Made by a program: the position numbers and the translations under genes
Origin: Streptosporangium sp. NBC_01756
GTDB lineage: Bacteria > Actinomycetota > Actinomycetes > Streptosporangiales > Streptosporangiaceae
Direction: 5' to 3'
Length of the DNA: 64,000 nucleotides
NCBI RefSeq assembly: GCF_035917975.1
Contig: NZ_CP109130.1
Span: 2,790,001-2,854,000 of the forward strand
Shown here: piece after piece, positions 55,029 to 63,992 of the stretch
Numbering within the stretch: position 1 is the first letter of the stretch
Layout: each line of letters opens with the position of its first letter
Notes under the pieces: model-generated
The model's input: only the letters and a program-made list of their open reading frames with translations
Database searches by the model: none
What the model was told of the DNA's origin: nothing

Positions 55029-55391
55029 ATGGGTGACATCAGATCGACAAGCAGGTTGCTGGAGGAGTACCAGCGCCACACCGCGCAGCTTGAGGAGCTG
55101 CACGCGCTCCTGCACGAGCGGCTCGGCGCCGCGCGGGCGGAGTGGGACTCACTCGCCGAGGGCGCGCACCTACCGGGGCCGCCGGCCGCAGACGAACCGG
55201 TCTCGCCGGCCCGGGCACGCGCCGAGCGCGCCAGGACGACCGTCACGGAGATCGAGGCGGCGATCGAACGGCTGAACTCCGGGGTGTACGGCACCTGCCG
55301 GCGGTGCGGGGCGCTCATCACGCTGCGACGCCTGCGGCTCGTCCCGCACACCCGGCACTGCACCGTCTGCCAAGACGAGAGAAGACGGTGA
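55029..55391 (+). CDS. DksA/TraR-type zinc-finger protein 1
   Basis: 120 residues. A long N-terminal helical hairpin (STSRLLEEYQRHTAQLEELHALLHERL...ARAERARTTVTEIEAAIERL) is followed by a zinc finger CRRCGALITLRRLRLVPHTRHCTVCQ (Cys4), preceded by the NSGVYGTCRRC segment typical of the family. ATG 55029 has AAGGAG 12 bases upstream, a long spacing. Members bind RNA polymerase or stay uncharacterised; whether the coiled-coil tip is functional cannot be told. Confidence 0.8.
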   Translation: MGDIRSTSRLLEEYQRHTAQLEELHALLHERLGAARAEWDSLAEGAHLPGPPAADEPVSPARARAERARTTVTEIEAAIERLNSGVYGTCRRCGALITLRRLRLVPHTRHCTVCQDERRR

Positions 55392-55591
55392 CGTGATCGA
55401 TCACGTCAGGCACGTCGCCCTCGGCCGGGCAGGCCGCGGCTCCGCCGGACCGGCTCCTGCTCGGCACACCGGTGGCCACCTCCGTTACGGAGCGTAGTTC
55501 CGCCGCCCCGGCCAGGCCGTACTGCCGGCCTCGGACCGGTCCAGGTGGCCCCTCACCCGTTTTCCCGAACATCCGAAAGGACTCGGAAATC

Positions 55592-55924
55592 ATGATCTCT
55601 GACATCCACCTCAGCAGCGTCCAGCTCGACACCATCCGCGAAGAACTGGAGGGGCAGCTGTTCTGGCGGACCAGGCAGCTGGCGGATCTGGAGGCCGCGG
55701 TGAACGACGACACCACAGAGGCCTCGGCGAAGTCGGGGCTGCTCACCGACATCGTCTCCGTCGAACGGAGCACCGTCGTGGTGCGCAACGCGCTGAAGAG
55801 CATCGCCGAGCTGACCTACGGCCGCTGCGACGGCTGTGGCTCGGCCATCCCCTACGAGCGGCTCAATGCCCGCCCCCTGGCGTGCTTCTGCATGGGCTGC
55901 CAGCGCAGCCACGAGAACAGCTGA
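55592..55924 (+). CDS. DksA/TraR-type zinc-finger protein 2
   Basis: 110 residues from ATG 55592, with GAAAGGA upstream. Same architecture as the gene 200 bases before it: helical hairpin (LDTIREELEGQLFWRTRQLADLEAAVND...ERSTVVVRNALKSIAEL) then TYGRCDGCGSAIPYERLNARPLACFCMGCQ. Sequence identity between the two is low, so they are an old pair rather than a recent duplication. Followed by a strong hairpin. Confidence 0.8.
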   Translation: MISDIHLSSVQLDTIREELEGQLFWRTRQLADLEAAVNDDTTEASAKSGLLTDIVSVERSTVVVRNALKSIAELTYGRCDGCGSAIPYERLNARPLACFCMGCQRSHENS

Positions 55925-55934
55925 CCTCTCCCCG

Positions 55935-55959
55935 CCGGGCCGGTGCCCCACCGGCCCGG
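55935..55959 (+). terminator. Terminator hairpin after the second zinc-finger gene
   Basis: CCGGGCCGGT-GCCCC-ACCGGCCCGG, a perfect 10-bp stem with a 5-base loop, 11 bases after the stop codon. Confidence 0.7.
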
Positions 55960-55970
55960 CCCGGAGAAAC

Positions 55971-56168
55971 GTGGCCGACGACGCAAGCAATCGTTTTGAC
56001 GGCCTGGTCGCTGCCGGCGCTTCCGGTCATGCCGGCCAGAGGTCAGAGCGGCGGGGACGGTCCGAAGGCGGGAAAGCGCAGGCACCGTCGCCCTCCGCGC
56101 GGGAGACGACAGGAACCTGCCGGCGCTGTGGGGAACGAACCGAAAACCTGCCGGCTCACCTCATCTGA
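55971..56168 (+). CDS. Possible small CxxC protein
   Basis: 65 codons from GTG 55971 with GGAGA close by. Sequence is Gly/Ser/Arg-rich and ends TGTCRRCGERTENLPAHL, half a zinc-finger-like CxxC motif resembling the start of the finger in the gene at 55029. It overlaps the end of the convergent polyprenyl synthetase gene and follows a terminator, so it may be a decayed third copy or not a gene. Confidence 0.3.
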   Translation: MADDASNRFDGLVAAGASGHAGQRSERRGRSEGGKAQAPSPSARETTGTCRRCGERTENLPAHLI

Positions 56169-57141
56169 CGACCATCGACTCCGCCCAGTCGATGTAGCCG
56201 GTCGGCAGGCCGTACAGGACACGGGCCATCTCCGGGTCGGCGATGACCGGGAGCGAGGACAGGGCGTCCGATGCCAGGCCCCGGCAGTACTCCAGGGTGT
56301 CGTCGACCAGGTGACTTCGTCGCAGACGGGCGAGCAGGGCCGTGATCTCGTCCTCGCTCAGCCTCCGACCGAGGAGGGGCCGTACATCGGCGCAGTCGTG
56401 GCGCAGCGCCCGGAGCAGCGGGAGGGTGTAGACGCCCTGCCTGAGGTCGTTGCCGACCGGTTTGCCGAGTCGTTCGGCGGTGGAGGCCAGGTCGAGCAGG
56501 TCGTCCAGGATCTGGAAGAGGACGCCGAACCGCTCGCCGTACTCGGCCATGCTCCGCCCGGCGGGATGCGCCACCAGGCAGCTCGCCCGGAACAGCGAAG
56601 CGGTCTTGCCGGTGATCGACCGTAGCGCGTCCTCGGGGGTGCGGCCGGGGTCGAACAGCTCGGCGGCCTCCTGGAACTGCCCCTCGGCAAGCTCGACGAT
56701 CACGGAGGCGAGCGCCTCGGCGACCGGTTTGGAGGTCGCGGAGAGCGCGGCGAGCCCGGCCCTGGCGAACATGAAGTCCCCGACCACCAGCGCCCCGGCG
56801 TCACCCAGCTCCGCGTTGAGGGTTCGCACTCCCCTGCGCTCGGCGGCCTTGTCCATCAGGTCGTCGTGGACCAGCGACCCGGCGTGGATGAGCTCCACGC
56901 ATGCCGCTGCGGTGACGACCCTGTTGCTCACGGACCCACCCAGCGCGAGCGCGGTCGCCAGTGTCAGGGCCGGTCGCAGCCGCTTCCCCCCGGCACCGGT
57001 GATACGCCCGGCCGCCCGGTTGATGAGCGGCAGCCGCGAGGAGGTGCTCAACCCGCGGATGCGCCTCTCCACACGCACCAGTCCTGCCGATACCGCCGGG
57101 CTGTCGAGGATCTCCTCCGGACGCGCGACATGGGTGATCAC
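56161..57141 (-). CDS. Polyprenyl diphosphate synthase (trans-isoprenyl)
   Basis: 326 residues, GTG start with GAGGAGGAA seven bases upstream. First Asp-rich motif DDLMD (Asp93-Asp97) and second DDLLD (Asp213-Asp217), with GGKRLRP near residue 51 and GKTASLF between them. It condenses isopentenyl diphosphate onto allylic primers. Small residues just before the first motif (HAGSLVH) argue for a longer chain such as a quinone tail, but length cannot be fixed. No terpene cyclase is adjacent. Confidence 0.92.
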   Translation of the reverse strand: MITHVARPEEILDSPAVSAGLVRVERRIRGLSTSSRLPLINRAAGRITGAGGKRLRPALTLATALALGGSVSNRVVTAAACVELIHAGSLVHDDLMDKAAERRGVRTLNAELGDAGALVVGDFMFARAGLAALSATSKPVAEALASVIVELAEGQFQEAAELFDPGRTPEDALRSITGKTASLFRASCLVAHPAGRSMAEYGERFGVLFQILDDLLDLASTAERLGKPVGNDLRQGVYTLPLLRALRHDCADVRPLLGRRLSEDEITALLARLRRSHLVDDTLEYCRGLASDALSSLPVIADPEMARVLYGLPTGYIDWAESMVVR

Positions 57142-57399
57142 AGCACTTCCTCCTCAGGACCAGCGCGCCTGACTGATCACCTCCCACGCTGCCCGATCAC
57201 CGCTGAGACGACGCTGAGCATCCCTGAGACCTCTCTCAGATCGAGACGCTGGAGTTTCCACAGAGGAACGGAACAGAGGCGCCGACTCCGAGTCGTGCGT
57301 GACCGACCCCCGCAAATGGCGGGCCTACCACGACGAACTGTACGACCACCAGCCTGAGAAGACGGCGGAGGGCGGGCGTGCCCGATTCCCGTACGAGGT

Positions 57400-57777
57400 C
57401 TAGCCGGTGCGGTCGAGCGAGAGGGACTCCTCGCGTGCGTCGAGCAGTTCGTCCCAGTGCTGCTCCGCCCAGGCGCACATCGCGGCCATCGGTTCGAGCA
57501 GGCTGTGGCCGAGCGGGGTCAGCCCGTACTCGACCCGCCGCAGGGGATCGGCGTGGGCCGTACGGAGGACCAGGCCGTCGCGTTCGAGTGCCCGAAGCGA
57601 CTGGGTGAGCACCTTCGCGGTGATGCCGCGCAGCGGAATCCGCAACTCGGAGAACCGACGGGGCCCGTGTTCGAGGCAGCGAATGATCATCCCTGCCCAT
57701 TTGTCACCGATGCGGAACGGGGAGAGAGTCGACGGGCAGAGCGGATCGAACATGTCCGGATCAAGCGGCTGCGTCAC
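57400..57777 (-). CDS. HxlR-family transcriptional regulator
   Basis: 125 residues, GTG start directly after GGAGGT. HxlR winged helix: CPSTLSPFRIGDKWAGMIIRCLEHGPRRFSELRIPLRGITAKVLTQSLRALERDGLVLRTAHADPLRRVEYGLTPLGHSLLEPM. The Cys near the N-terminus (PLCPST) is the typical redox or electrophile-sensing residue of this family. Divergent from the NAD(P)-binding protein gene at 57880, its likely target. Confidence 0.92.
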   Translation of the reverse strand: MTQPLDPDMFDPLCPSTLSPFRIGDKWAGMIIRCLEHGPRRFSELRIPLRGITAKVLTQSLRALERDGLVLRTAHADPLRRVEYGLTPLGHSLLEPMAAMCAWAEQHWDELLDAREESLSLDRTG

Positions 57778-57879
57778 ACCTCCACCGTAGCCGGTATCCC
57801 GGCGGTAACCAGGTGCTCGGATAACGTCCCGGGCAACGGCCGGCGATCAGGTCCGGCCTCCGTGGCTGAGGTGGAACGC

Positions 57880-58515
57880 ATGAAGGACATCATCGTTTTC
57901 GGGGCGGGCGGCAGGGCCGGGCGGGCGGCCGTCGAAGAGGCTCTCCGCCGCGGTCATCGGGTCACCGCGGTCGTGCGCGATCCAGCCAAGCATGGTGACC
58001 TGGCGGCGGACGGTGTACGGATCGCCGCCGGCGACGTCACCGACGCGACCGGCGTCGCCCGACTCGCCGAGGGCCACGACGCCGCGGTCAACGCCGCCGC
58101 CGACATCACCGCGCAGGCCGATGTCTTCTTCGCCGGCGCCGCCCGTGCGCTGCTCGACGGGCTGACCCAGGCCGGTGCGGGCCGGCTGGTGTCGGTCGGT
58201 CTGGCGTCGGTGCTGGAGACGGCGTCCGGGGCTCTCCTCATGGACACCCCCGGCTACCCGCAGGAGTACCGCTCCTTCTATCTGGGCCACGCCGCCGGAA
58301 ACGACGTGCTGGGCGCCGCCACCACGTCGCTGGACTGGCTGATCCTCAGCCCGTCCGGCGATTTCCGCCATGACGGTGTCAGCACCGGCCGGTACCGGGC
58401 GGCTCCCGCCGAGGCGGACAGCCGCATCTCCTACCCCGACTTCGCGATCGCGCTGCTCGACGAGATCGACACCCCCGAGCACCACCGCACGCACCTGGGC
58501 GTCGAGGAGTACTGA
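57880..58515 (+). CDS. NAD(P)-binding (NmrA/BVR-B-like) oxidoreductase
   Basis: 211 residues from ATG 57880, with GAGGTGG upstream. Starts MKDIIVFGAGGRAGRAAVEEALRRGHRVTAVVRDP, a GxxGxxG dinucleotide-binding motif of the atypical SDR type; the rest (GHDAAVNAAADITAQADVFF, SLDWLILSPSGDF) fits NAD(P)H-binding flavin/quinone reductase-like proteins. Commonly paired with HxlR regulators that respond to quinones or aldehydes, as here. Confidence 0.87.
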   Translation: MKDIIVFGAGGRAGRAAVEEALRRGHRVTAVVRDPAKHGDLAADGVRIAAGDVTDATGVARLAEGHDAAVNAAADITAQADVFFAGAARALLDGLTQAGAGRLVSVGLASVLETASGALLMDTPGYPQEYRSFYLGHAAGNDVLGAATTSLDWLILSPSGDFRHDGVSTGRYRAAPAEADSRISYPDFAIALLDEIDTPEHHRTHLGVEEY

Positions 58516-58646
58516 CACCCGAGGGGTTCCCCCGACGGCTTCGCTGGTCCCGCTGGTCGCCGCGGCCGCCTGCGCGGTGCCGGCCGGGGCCGGGGGTTCC
58601 CACCACCGCCCGCGTCCCAGGGCCCGGCGGTAGGGGGAGCGGCGCC

Positions 58647-60236
58647 TCAGAAGAGGTCGCGTCTGCGCAGGCGCAGGAGCGCGGCGCCGGTCAGCAGGGC
58701 GGTCAGCACGAGGATCACCACGGGCGGAGCGGCCGCCGGCGGGGCGTCGGCGATGATGTTGGGGGTGTAGTGAAACGGCTCGAACCGGCTCCACCCCCAC
58801 AGGCCGATGAGCGGGCCGAGAAGATCGCCGATCACGCAGACCAGTCCCCAGGCCGCCCAAGAGATCGCGACCGCCGCCCGGGGCAGGACGCCGACGGCGA
58901 AGGTGGCGACGGCGCCGACGAGCCAGGCGGCGGGGACGTGGCCAAGAGCCGCGACGATGACCCGTGGCAGGTCACGCGCCGAGTCGCCGATGATGAGCGA
59001 GTAGACCAGCCCGGTGACGGTCCCGCCGACGGCCAGCAGCCCGAGTGTGCCGAGCATCGCGATGACCAGGTGGCCCGCCGCCCATCGGATGCGGCCGACG
59101 GCGGTGGACAGGAACGCGTCGGCGCGGCCGGAGGTCTCCTCCGCGTGCAGCCGCAGCGTCGCCAGCACCGGGTAAAGGGCGCACGTGTAGCCGAGCAGCA
59201 GGACGATGATCCAGAGGTAGGCGTCGACCGGGTCGCCGGACGGACCTCCGTACCGCTGGATGAATCCGTCCAGGACCGAACCGGGCTGATCGGCCAGGCG
59301 CGGGGCGACGCCGCTGAGACCCGCGAAGACGGCGGCGATCGCGGCCAGTCCCGTTGCCCAGGCGGCCAGCAGGCCGCGTTGCAGGCGCCAGGCGAGGCTG
59401 AACGGCCCGCGCAGAGCGGGAGCGGTGGCCGGGCCCTGCCGTACGGGGAGGAGTCCGGCGCCGAGGTCGCGGCGGGCGGCCATTCGGTAGGCGGCCGCCA
59501 GCAGGACCGTGGCCGCCGCGGCGGAGACGGCGAGCAGCCACCACCGTTCGTCGCCATATGCCCGCACCAGGTGGCTCCAGCCGAGCGGGGACAGCCAGAC
59601 CAGCCAGGACTGCCCGGTGGCGTCTCCCAGGTATCGGACCAGGTAGGACACCCCGAGGACGGTGATCCCGATCCTGGTCGCGGTCCGCGCGCTCTCCGCC
59701 AGCTGGGCGGCCAGCGCGGCGACCGCCGCGAACACCCAGCCGGCGGCGGCGATCGCGGCACCGTAGGCGATGGATCCGGTCGGCTCGACCCCCGACGCGA
59801 CCAGTGCGCCCGCGGCGAGCAGCCCGGCGAGCAGGGAGGCGCCGGCCGCGGCCAGCAGGGCCGCGGCCGACGGCGCGTGGCGGCCGACCACTCCGGCGAG
59901 GAGCAGCTCATGGCGGCCACTCTCCTCCTCGGCCCTGGTGTGCCGGATGACGATCGAGACGGCCATCCACGCGGCCAGCAGGTACGGCAGGCCGCCCCCG
60001 CGCCAGGCCGCCATCGCGCCGATGGACGGATCGGTCACCGGGCCGCCGAGCCCGAGGAAGACGGGGTTGTCCCTGATCACCTCGGCGTAGAGGCGCAACG
60101 CCTGGGGCGTCGGGAAGTAGCGGTGGATGTAGGAGATCATCCCCGCGGTCAGCAGGACGATGACGAGGACCCAGGTGGGGAAGGTGATCCGCTCTCTGCG
60201 CACCACCACGCGGAGCAGCATGCCGGTGCCGGTCAT
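58647..60236 (-). CDS. ABC exporter membrane subunit (antibiotic-exporter type)
   Basis: 529 residues. ATG 60236 overlaps the ATPase stop (ATGA). About 12 membrane helices in two halves, a form seen in the actinobacterial polyketide-antibiotic exporter permeases: [24 protein letters not shown] at the start, [20 protein letters not shown] and [25 protein letters not shown] as the paired coupling motifs. Works with the ATPase encoded just upstream. Confidence 0.88.
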   Translation of the reverse strand: MTGTGMLLRVVVRRERITFPTWVLVIVLLTAGMISYIHRYFPTPQALRLYAEVIRDNPVFLGLGGPVTDPSIGAMAAWRGGGLPYLLAAWMAVSIVIRHTRAEEESGRHELLLAGVVGRHAPSAAALLAAAGASLLAGLLAAGALVASGVEPTGSIAYGAAIAAAGWVFAAVAALAAQLAESARTATRIGITVLGVSYLVRYLGDATGQSWLVWLSPLGWSHLVRAYGDERWWLLAVSAAAATVLLAAAYRMAARRDLGAGLLPVRQGPATAPALRGPFSLAWRLQRGLLAAWATGLAAIAAVFAGLSGVAPRLADQPGSVLDGFIQRYGGPSGDPVDAYLWIIVLLLGYTCALYPVLATLRLHAEETSGRADAFLSTAVGRIRWAAGHLVIAMLGTLGLLAVGGTVTGLVYSLIIGDSARDLPRVIVAALGHVPAAWLVGAVATFAVGVLPRAAVAISWAAWGLVCVIGDLLGPLIGLWGWSRFEPFHYTPNIIADAPPAAAPPVVILVLTALLTGAALLRLRRRDLF

Positions 60237-61141
60237 CGGGTCGCTCCCACCTCCTGCCCGGTCTGGTAGTGGCGAAGGAACAGCTCCTCCAGGCTGGGCG
60301 GCCGGCAGGTGAGGCTGTGCACACCGATCGCGGACAGCCGGGCCAGCAACGCGTCCAGCGCACCGGACTCGACCTGACAGCTCAGGCGGCCGTGGTCCAC
60401 ACGCAGGTCGTGCACGCCGGGCAGGCCGCCCTCCAGCTCCGGGGTGGGCCCGGCCAGCTCGGCGGTGATCGAGGTCCGGGCGAGGCGGCGCAGCCCGGTC
60501 AGAGTGCCGGACTCCACGTTCCGGCCCGCGCGGATGATGCTGACCCGGTCGCACAGCGCTTCGACCTCGGACAGGATGTGGCTGGACAGCAGGATGGTGC
60601 GGCCCGCCCGCTTCTCCTCCAGCATGCACGCGCTGAAGGCCGCCTCCATCAGCGGATCCAGCCCGGAGGTCGGCTCGTCGAGGATGAGCAGTTCGGTCTC
60701 CGAGGCCAACGCGGCCACCAGCGCGACCTTCTGCCGGTTGCCCTTGGAGTAGGTGCGGCTCTTCTTACCGGGGTCGAGTTCGAAGCGGTCCAGCAACTCG
60801 GCGCGGCGACGCGGGTTCAGCCCGCCGCGTGACCGTCCGAGCAGGTCGATCACCTCACCTCCGGTGAGGCCGGGCCACAGGGTCACGTCGCCCGGCACGT
60901 AGGCCAGGCGTCGGTGGAGTTCGGTGGCCTGCCGCCACGGGTCGCCGTCCCAGAGGCGCGCGCTGCCGGCGTCGGCACGGATCAGGCCGAGCAGAATGCG
61001 GATCGTGGTGGACTTTCCCGCGCCGTTGGGACCCAGGAAGCCGTGGATCTCACCGGCACGGACGGACAGGTCGAGCCGGTCGAGGGCACGGTTCGCGCCG
61101 TAGGACTTGGTCAGTCCGGAGACTGTGATGACGTCGCTCAT
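60233..61141 (-). CDS. ABC exporter ATPase
   Basis: 302 residues from ATG 61141, with AGGA six bases upstream. Walker [13 protein letters not shown], signature-like [15 protein letters not shown], Walker [15 protein letters not shown]-loop SSHIL. A C-terminal DUF4162-type domain ends with [10 protein letters not shown]. Second gene of a GbsR-ATPase-permease operon, 77 bases after the regulator. Confidence 0.93.
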   Translation of the reverse strand: MSDVITVSGLTKSYGANRALDRLDLSVRAGEIHGFLGPNGAGKSTTIRILLGLIRADAGSARLWDGDPWRQATELHRRLAYVPGDVTLWPGLTGGEVIDLLGRSRGGLNPRRRAELLDRFELDPGKKSRTYSKGNRQKVALVAALASETELLILDEPTSGLDPLMEAAFSACMLEEKRAGRTILLSSHILSEVEALCDRVSIIRAGRNVESGTLTGLRRLARTSITAELAGPTPELEGGLPGVHDLRVDHGRLSCQVESGALDALLARLSAIGVHSLTCRPPSLEELFLRHYQTGQEVGATR

Positions 61142-61218
61142 GAGGATCCTGTTTTTGAGGGATTGTCGGCGCCCGGCTCGGCGGCGAAACCTCCCCTGCC
61201 AGGTGGGCGCCCAGGGAT

Positions 61219-61707
61219 TCAGCCCTGGTCGATCTGCTTGAAGTGCTCGGTCAGCCAGGAGATGGAGGACTTCGCCGAACGGATGCGCCGCGTCTGGGCC
61301 TCGTTGTCCCAACCGAGCTTCAGTCCCTGCTCGACGAGGTCGTCGAAGGCGGCGAAGGCGGCCAGCTTCTGCCGGACGACCTTCTCCCAGGCGTCGTCCT
61401 CGATCTGGTAGTAGACAGTCCGCTCCCCCGGCTTGCGGAACTTGCGCACCAGCCGAATGGAGGTGAGCAGTTGCAGGTTGGTGGTGAGCGAGGCCCGGCT
61501 CGCCCCGATCGCCTCGGCGATGTCGCCGACGGTCTGCTCCGGCGGATCGGAGGCCATCAGCCAGCCGATGACGCGGCCGGTGATCGGGGCCAATCCCCAT
61601 TCGGCGGAGACGAACGCGGCCACCTGCTCCACCCAGTTCAGAACGGTCTCGCGATGGGCGCTCCGCGGATCGTCCGGCATGGCGCTCTGCCGCATCATTG
61701 AAGTCAC
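61219..61707 (-). CDS. GbsR/MarR-family regulator
   Basis: 162 residues from GTG 61707; AGGAG lies three bases before it, and ATG 61698 is an alternative. GbsR-type winged helix: [78 protein letters not shown]. Heads the ABC exporter operon and carries a 15-bp perfect inverted repeat over its promoter, so negative autoregulation is likely. Confidence 0.9.
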   Translation of the reverse strand: MTSMMRQSAMPDDPRSAHRETVLNWVEQVAAFVSAEWGLAPITGRVIGWLMASDPPEQTVGDIAEAIGASRASLTTNLQLLTSIRLVRKFRKPGERTVYYQIEDDAWEKVVRQKLAAFAAFDDLVEQGLKLGWDNEAQTRRIRSAKSSISWLTEHFKQIDQG

Positions 61708-61720
61708 ACACTCCTACTCT

Positions 61721-61756
61721 TGCCAGTTATTTCAGCCTAAACTGAAATAACTGGCA
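61721..61756. promoter_or_regulatory. Long perfect inverted repeat at the GbsR promoter
   Basis: TGCCAGTTATTTCAG (61721-61735) and CTGAAATAACTGGCA (61742-61756) are perfect complements around CCTAAA. AT-rich and 14 bases before the regulator start. The longest perfect operator-like repeat seen in the window. Confidence 0.75.
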
Positions 61757-62076
61757 CGGCAAGAACCACACAGCCTCGTCAAGATCTACTACGTTGGACG
61801 ATTCCTTCGGACTCTCGTGATTTCCGACAGGAGTCCTTCGTCCCAGGCGCCCGAGCGGTCGTCGAGTTTCTCGGGGCAAGGCCGACCACGAGGGCCATCA
61901 GCACCGGCCTCGTGCTGGCCGTTCTCCAGGCGCTCGTCATCGGCAACCGGTACGTGAAGATCTGACAGCTGTCCTTATCCGCAGCAGGCCATACCCACCG
62001 AAAGAACAGAAGCCGTAGTGCCCAGGCTCCGGCCGCGCCGTCGCTGTCGGAGCCGATCGCCGGTTCGACGGCAGGT
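61757..62076. other. Gap with a possible gene remnant
   Basis: 320 bases between the GbsR operator and the end of the TetR gene. A plus-strand open frame without a start runs to TGA 61965 and reads FVPGARAVVEFLGARPTTRA, continuing with ISTGLVLAVLQALVIGNRYV. It looks protein-like but matches no family I can name. Nothing else is seen. Confidence 0.3.
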
Positions 62077-62655
62077 CTAGGCCGGGCCGGCACCATCGGT
62101 GAAGTACGGCAGAACCATCTCGACCAGTGCGGTGACGTCGGCGTCGTCCATCGGCTCGCCGGTCATGCCCAGCCGGTGGAGCAAGGTTCCGACGACGACG
62201 TCGATGAAGAACAGGACCCGGTTCTCCGGCTCGCCGAGCGCGTCCTGGAGCGCGAGCCGGTACGGGTCCTGCAACTGCGCGGACAGGACTTCGCGCAGGG
62301 CCGGATCGCTGACGGCGTCACTGAACACGCCTGCGAACGCGTCACCTATTCCAGGCTCGCTGATCTTCGCTGCGATCCAGCGGATGGCCGAGGACATGAG
62401 CTCGGCTCGACCGGCACCCTCCAGCGGCACCGGGCCGAACGCGTCCAGGAGGCAGTCCACGATCAGCGCGCCCTTCGACGGCCAGCGACGGTAGATCGTC
62501 GTCTTCGCGACGCCGGCCGCTGCGGCGATGCGGTCGACGGTGGCCCGTGCGTAGCCGAGCTCGTGGACCGTGCTCAGCGCTGCGGCGAAGACCACGGCGT
62601 TGACGCCGGAGCGCGGGCGACCGGGTGGTCTGGCGGATGTGGACGGTCGGGTCAT
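62077..62655 (-). CDS. TetR-family regulator
   Basis: 192 residues from ATG 62655, chosen because TATCGT (minus strand, 62667-62662) lies six bases upstream as a leaderless -10. Helix-turn-helix: VNAVVFAAALSTVHELGYARATVDRIAAAAGVAKTTIYRRWPSKGALIVDCLLDAF, with a TetR_C-type domain. Divergent from the esterase gene; palindromes between them are its likely sites. Confidence 0.9.
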   Translation of the reverse strand: MTRPSTSARPPGRPRSGVNAVVFAAALSTVHELGYARATVDRIAAAAGVAKTTIYRRWPSKGALIVDCLLDAFGPVPLEGAGRAELMSSAIRWIAAKISEPGIGDAFAGVFSDAVSDPALREVLSAQLQDPYRLALQDALGEPENRVLFFIDVVVGTLLHRLGMTGEPMDDADVTALVEMVLPYFTDGAGPA

Positions 62656-62685
62656 GGCCACACGATAACCAGTTGCGCTACGATC

Positions 62686-62715
62686 AGTATCGATACTTTT
62701 GGTAGCGAAACTACC
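62686..62715. promoter_or_regulatory. Palindromes between TetR and esterase genes
   Basis: AGTATCGATACT (62686-62697), a perfect 12-bp palindrome, followed by GGTAG-CGAAA-CTACC (62701-62715). They lie 17-46 bases before the esterase start and presumably bind the TetR protein. Confidence 0.55.
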
Positions 62716-62731
62716 CGGCCAAGGAGAAGAC

Positions 62732-63718
62732 ATGAGCGAGGTCACCGGTACGGAGCGGCCGCCGCTGGGCATCCGGTTGCTGCATGCCCTGGGAAGGGAG
62801 CGGGACTGGTCGGCGATGACGGCCGAGGAACTGGTCGCCTACCGCGACGCGGAGAACCGCAAGCGGACGTCCAGGGCGGCGCGGGTGATCACCGGGTTTC
62901 CGGACCGCGGCGCCGCGATCCGGTGGCAGGAGGTGGCGCTGCCCGGCCGCGGGCTCCGGGTCCGGGTGTACCGGCCGTCGCCCGGGCGTGACGGCGGTCG
63001 CGACGACCTGCCGCTCGTGCTCCATGTGCACGGAGGCGGGTTCGTGGGCACGGCGGCGCAGAGCGACTGGGTGAACAGCCACCTCGCCGCGCGACTGCCC
63101 GCGGTCGTCGTCTCGGTCGAGCACCGCCTCCTCGATTCGGAGACTCCGCTGTCGGCGGCCGTCGACGACGGCTGGGACGTGCTCCGGCACGTGGTGGAGC
63201 ATGCCGCGCAATGGGGCATCGACCCGGCACGGACCGCCGTCTTCGGTGAGAGCACCGGCTCGATGGTCACCGCCCTGGCTGCGATCCGGGCCAGAGAGGC
63301 CGGCCTGCCCCTGCGGGCGCAGGTGCTGGTCAACCCCGCTGTCGACCTGACCTCGACGATGTTCGACCACGCCTCGATCACCCGGCACGCCCACAGCCCG
63401 ACCCTCACCATGCCGCAGATGCAGCTGCTCCGCCGGTTCGCCGTTCCACCGGGAACTGATCCTCGCGCGATGTCGCCGCTGTATGCCGACGATCTGAGCG
63501 GGCTGGCCCCGGCGCTCGTGGTGGTGCCGACCGTCGACCCGCTGGCCGATCATGGCCGCAGGTACGCCGAACGACTGCGCGCGGCCGGGACGCCCGCGCG
63601 GCTCACCGAACACCCCGGAGCGACGCACGCGTTCCTCAGCATGCCGGGCGTGGTGCCGCAGGCGAAGGCCGCACGGGCGGAGATCGTCGAGTTTCTCCGG
63701 GTGGCCCTCGCCGGGTGA
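62732..63718 (+). CDS. Alpha/beta hydrolase, hormone-sensitive-lipase-like esterase
   Basis: 328 residues from ATG 62732, with AAGGAGAA upstream. HSL-type oxyanion motif HVHGGGFVG (His100), nucleophile Ser174 in FGESTGSMV, acid Asp273 (VDPLADHG) and His299 (GATHAFLS). A bulky N-terminal cap (GIRLLHALGRERDWSAMTAEELVAYRDAE) is present. Hydrolyses carboxyl esters; substrate unknown. Cytoplasmic, no signal peptide. Confidence 0.9.
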   Translation: MSEVTGTERPPLGIRLLHALGRERDWSAMTAEELVAYRDAENRKRTSRAARVITGFPDRGAAIRWQEVALPGRGLRVRVYRPSPGRDGGRDDLPLVLHVHGGGFVGTAAQSDWVNSHLAARLPAVVVSVEHRLLDSETPLSAAVDDGWDVLRHVVEHAAQWGIDPARTAVFGESTGSMVTALAAIRAREAGLPLRAQVLVNPAVDLTSTMFDHASITRHAHSPTLTMPQMQLLRRFAVPPGTDPRAMSPLYADDLSGLAPALVVVPTVDPLADHGRRYAERLRAAGTPARLTEHPGATHAFLSMPGVVPQAKAARAEIVEFLRVALAG

Positions 63719-63753
63719 CCGGTCCCGGTCACCGCCTGGTCATCCCACCTGGA

Positions 63754-63915
63754 CTACGGCGGGTCGGGCAAGGTGAGGCAGAGGGCTTTCAGGGCGGCTG
63801 TGATCGCGTGCTCGGGTGGTGTGCCGTATCCGATGACCAGGCCGTCGCGTGGTGGCATCGTGCTGTCGGGGTGCAGATAGGGGCCCAAGCCGTCCAGGGC
63901 GAGGCCGAGGCGGCG
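63754..63915 (-). pseudogene. 3' fragment of a MocR/PdxR-type regulator
   Basis: On the minus strand, ending at TAG 63756-63754: ARRLGLALDGLGPYLHPDST followed by GLVIGYGTPPEHAITAALKA and LCLTLPDPP. This is the C-terminal end of the aminotransferase-like domain of MocR-family GntR regulators. Upstream the frame is closed by a stop near 63930, so only the tail remains. Confidence 0.45.
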
Positions 63916-63917
63916 TG

Positions 63918-63992
63918 CTGGCCGTCCTGGTGCTGCCGATCATCGGCAGCACGCCGCGCGGCATGGCTCCCCGCCCGGCTCCGCCCGAATGA
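63918..63992 (+). pseudogene. 3' fragment of a membrane protein
   Basis: Plus strand: LAVLVLPIIGSTPRGMAPRP then APPE and TGA 63990-63992, resembling the last helix and tail of a transporter. It starts abruptly where the MocR-type fragment ends on the other strand, suggesting a rearrangement junction near 63916. Confidence 0.3.

Noticed and set aside
57299..57403. Short plus-strand frame VTDPRKWRAYHDELYDHQPE continuing to a stop
   Set aside because: Protein-like but only 34 codons, no ribosome-binding site, and its end overlaps the HxlR stop; possibly a remnant of an unknown gene.
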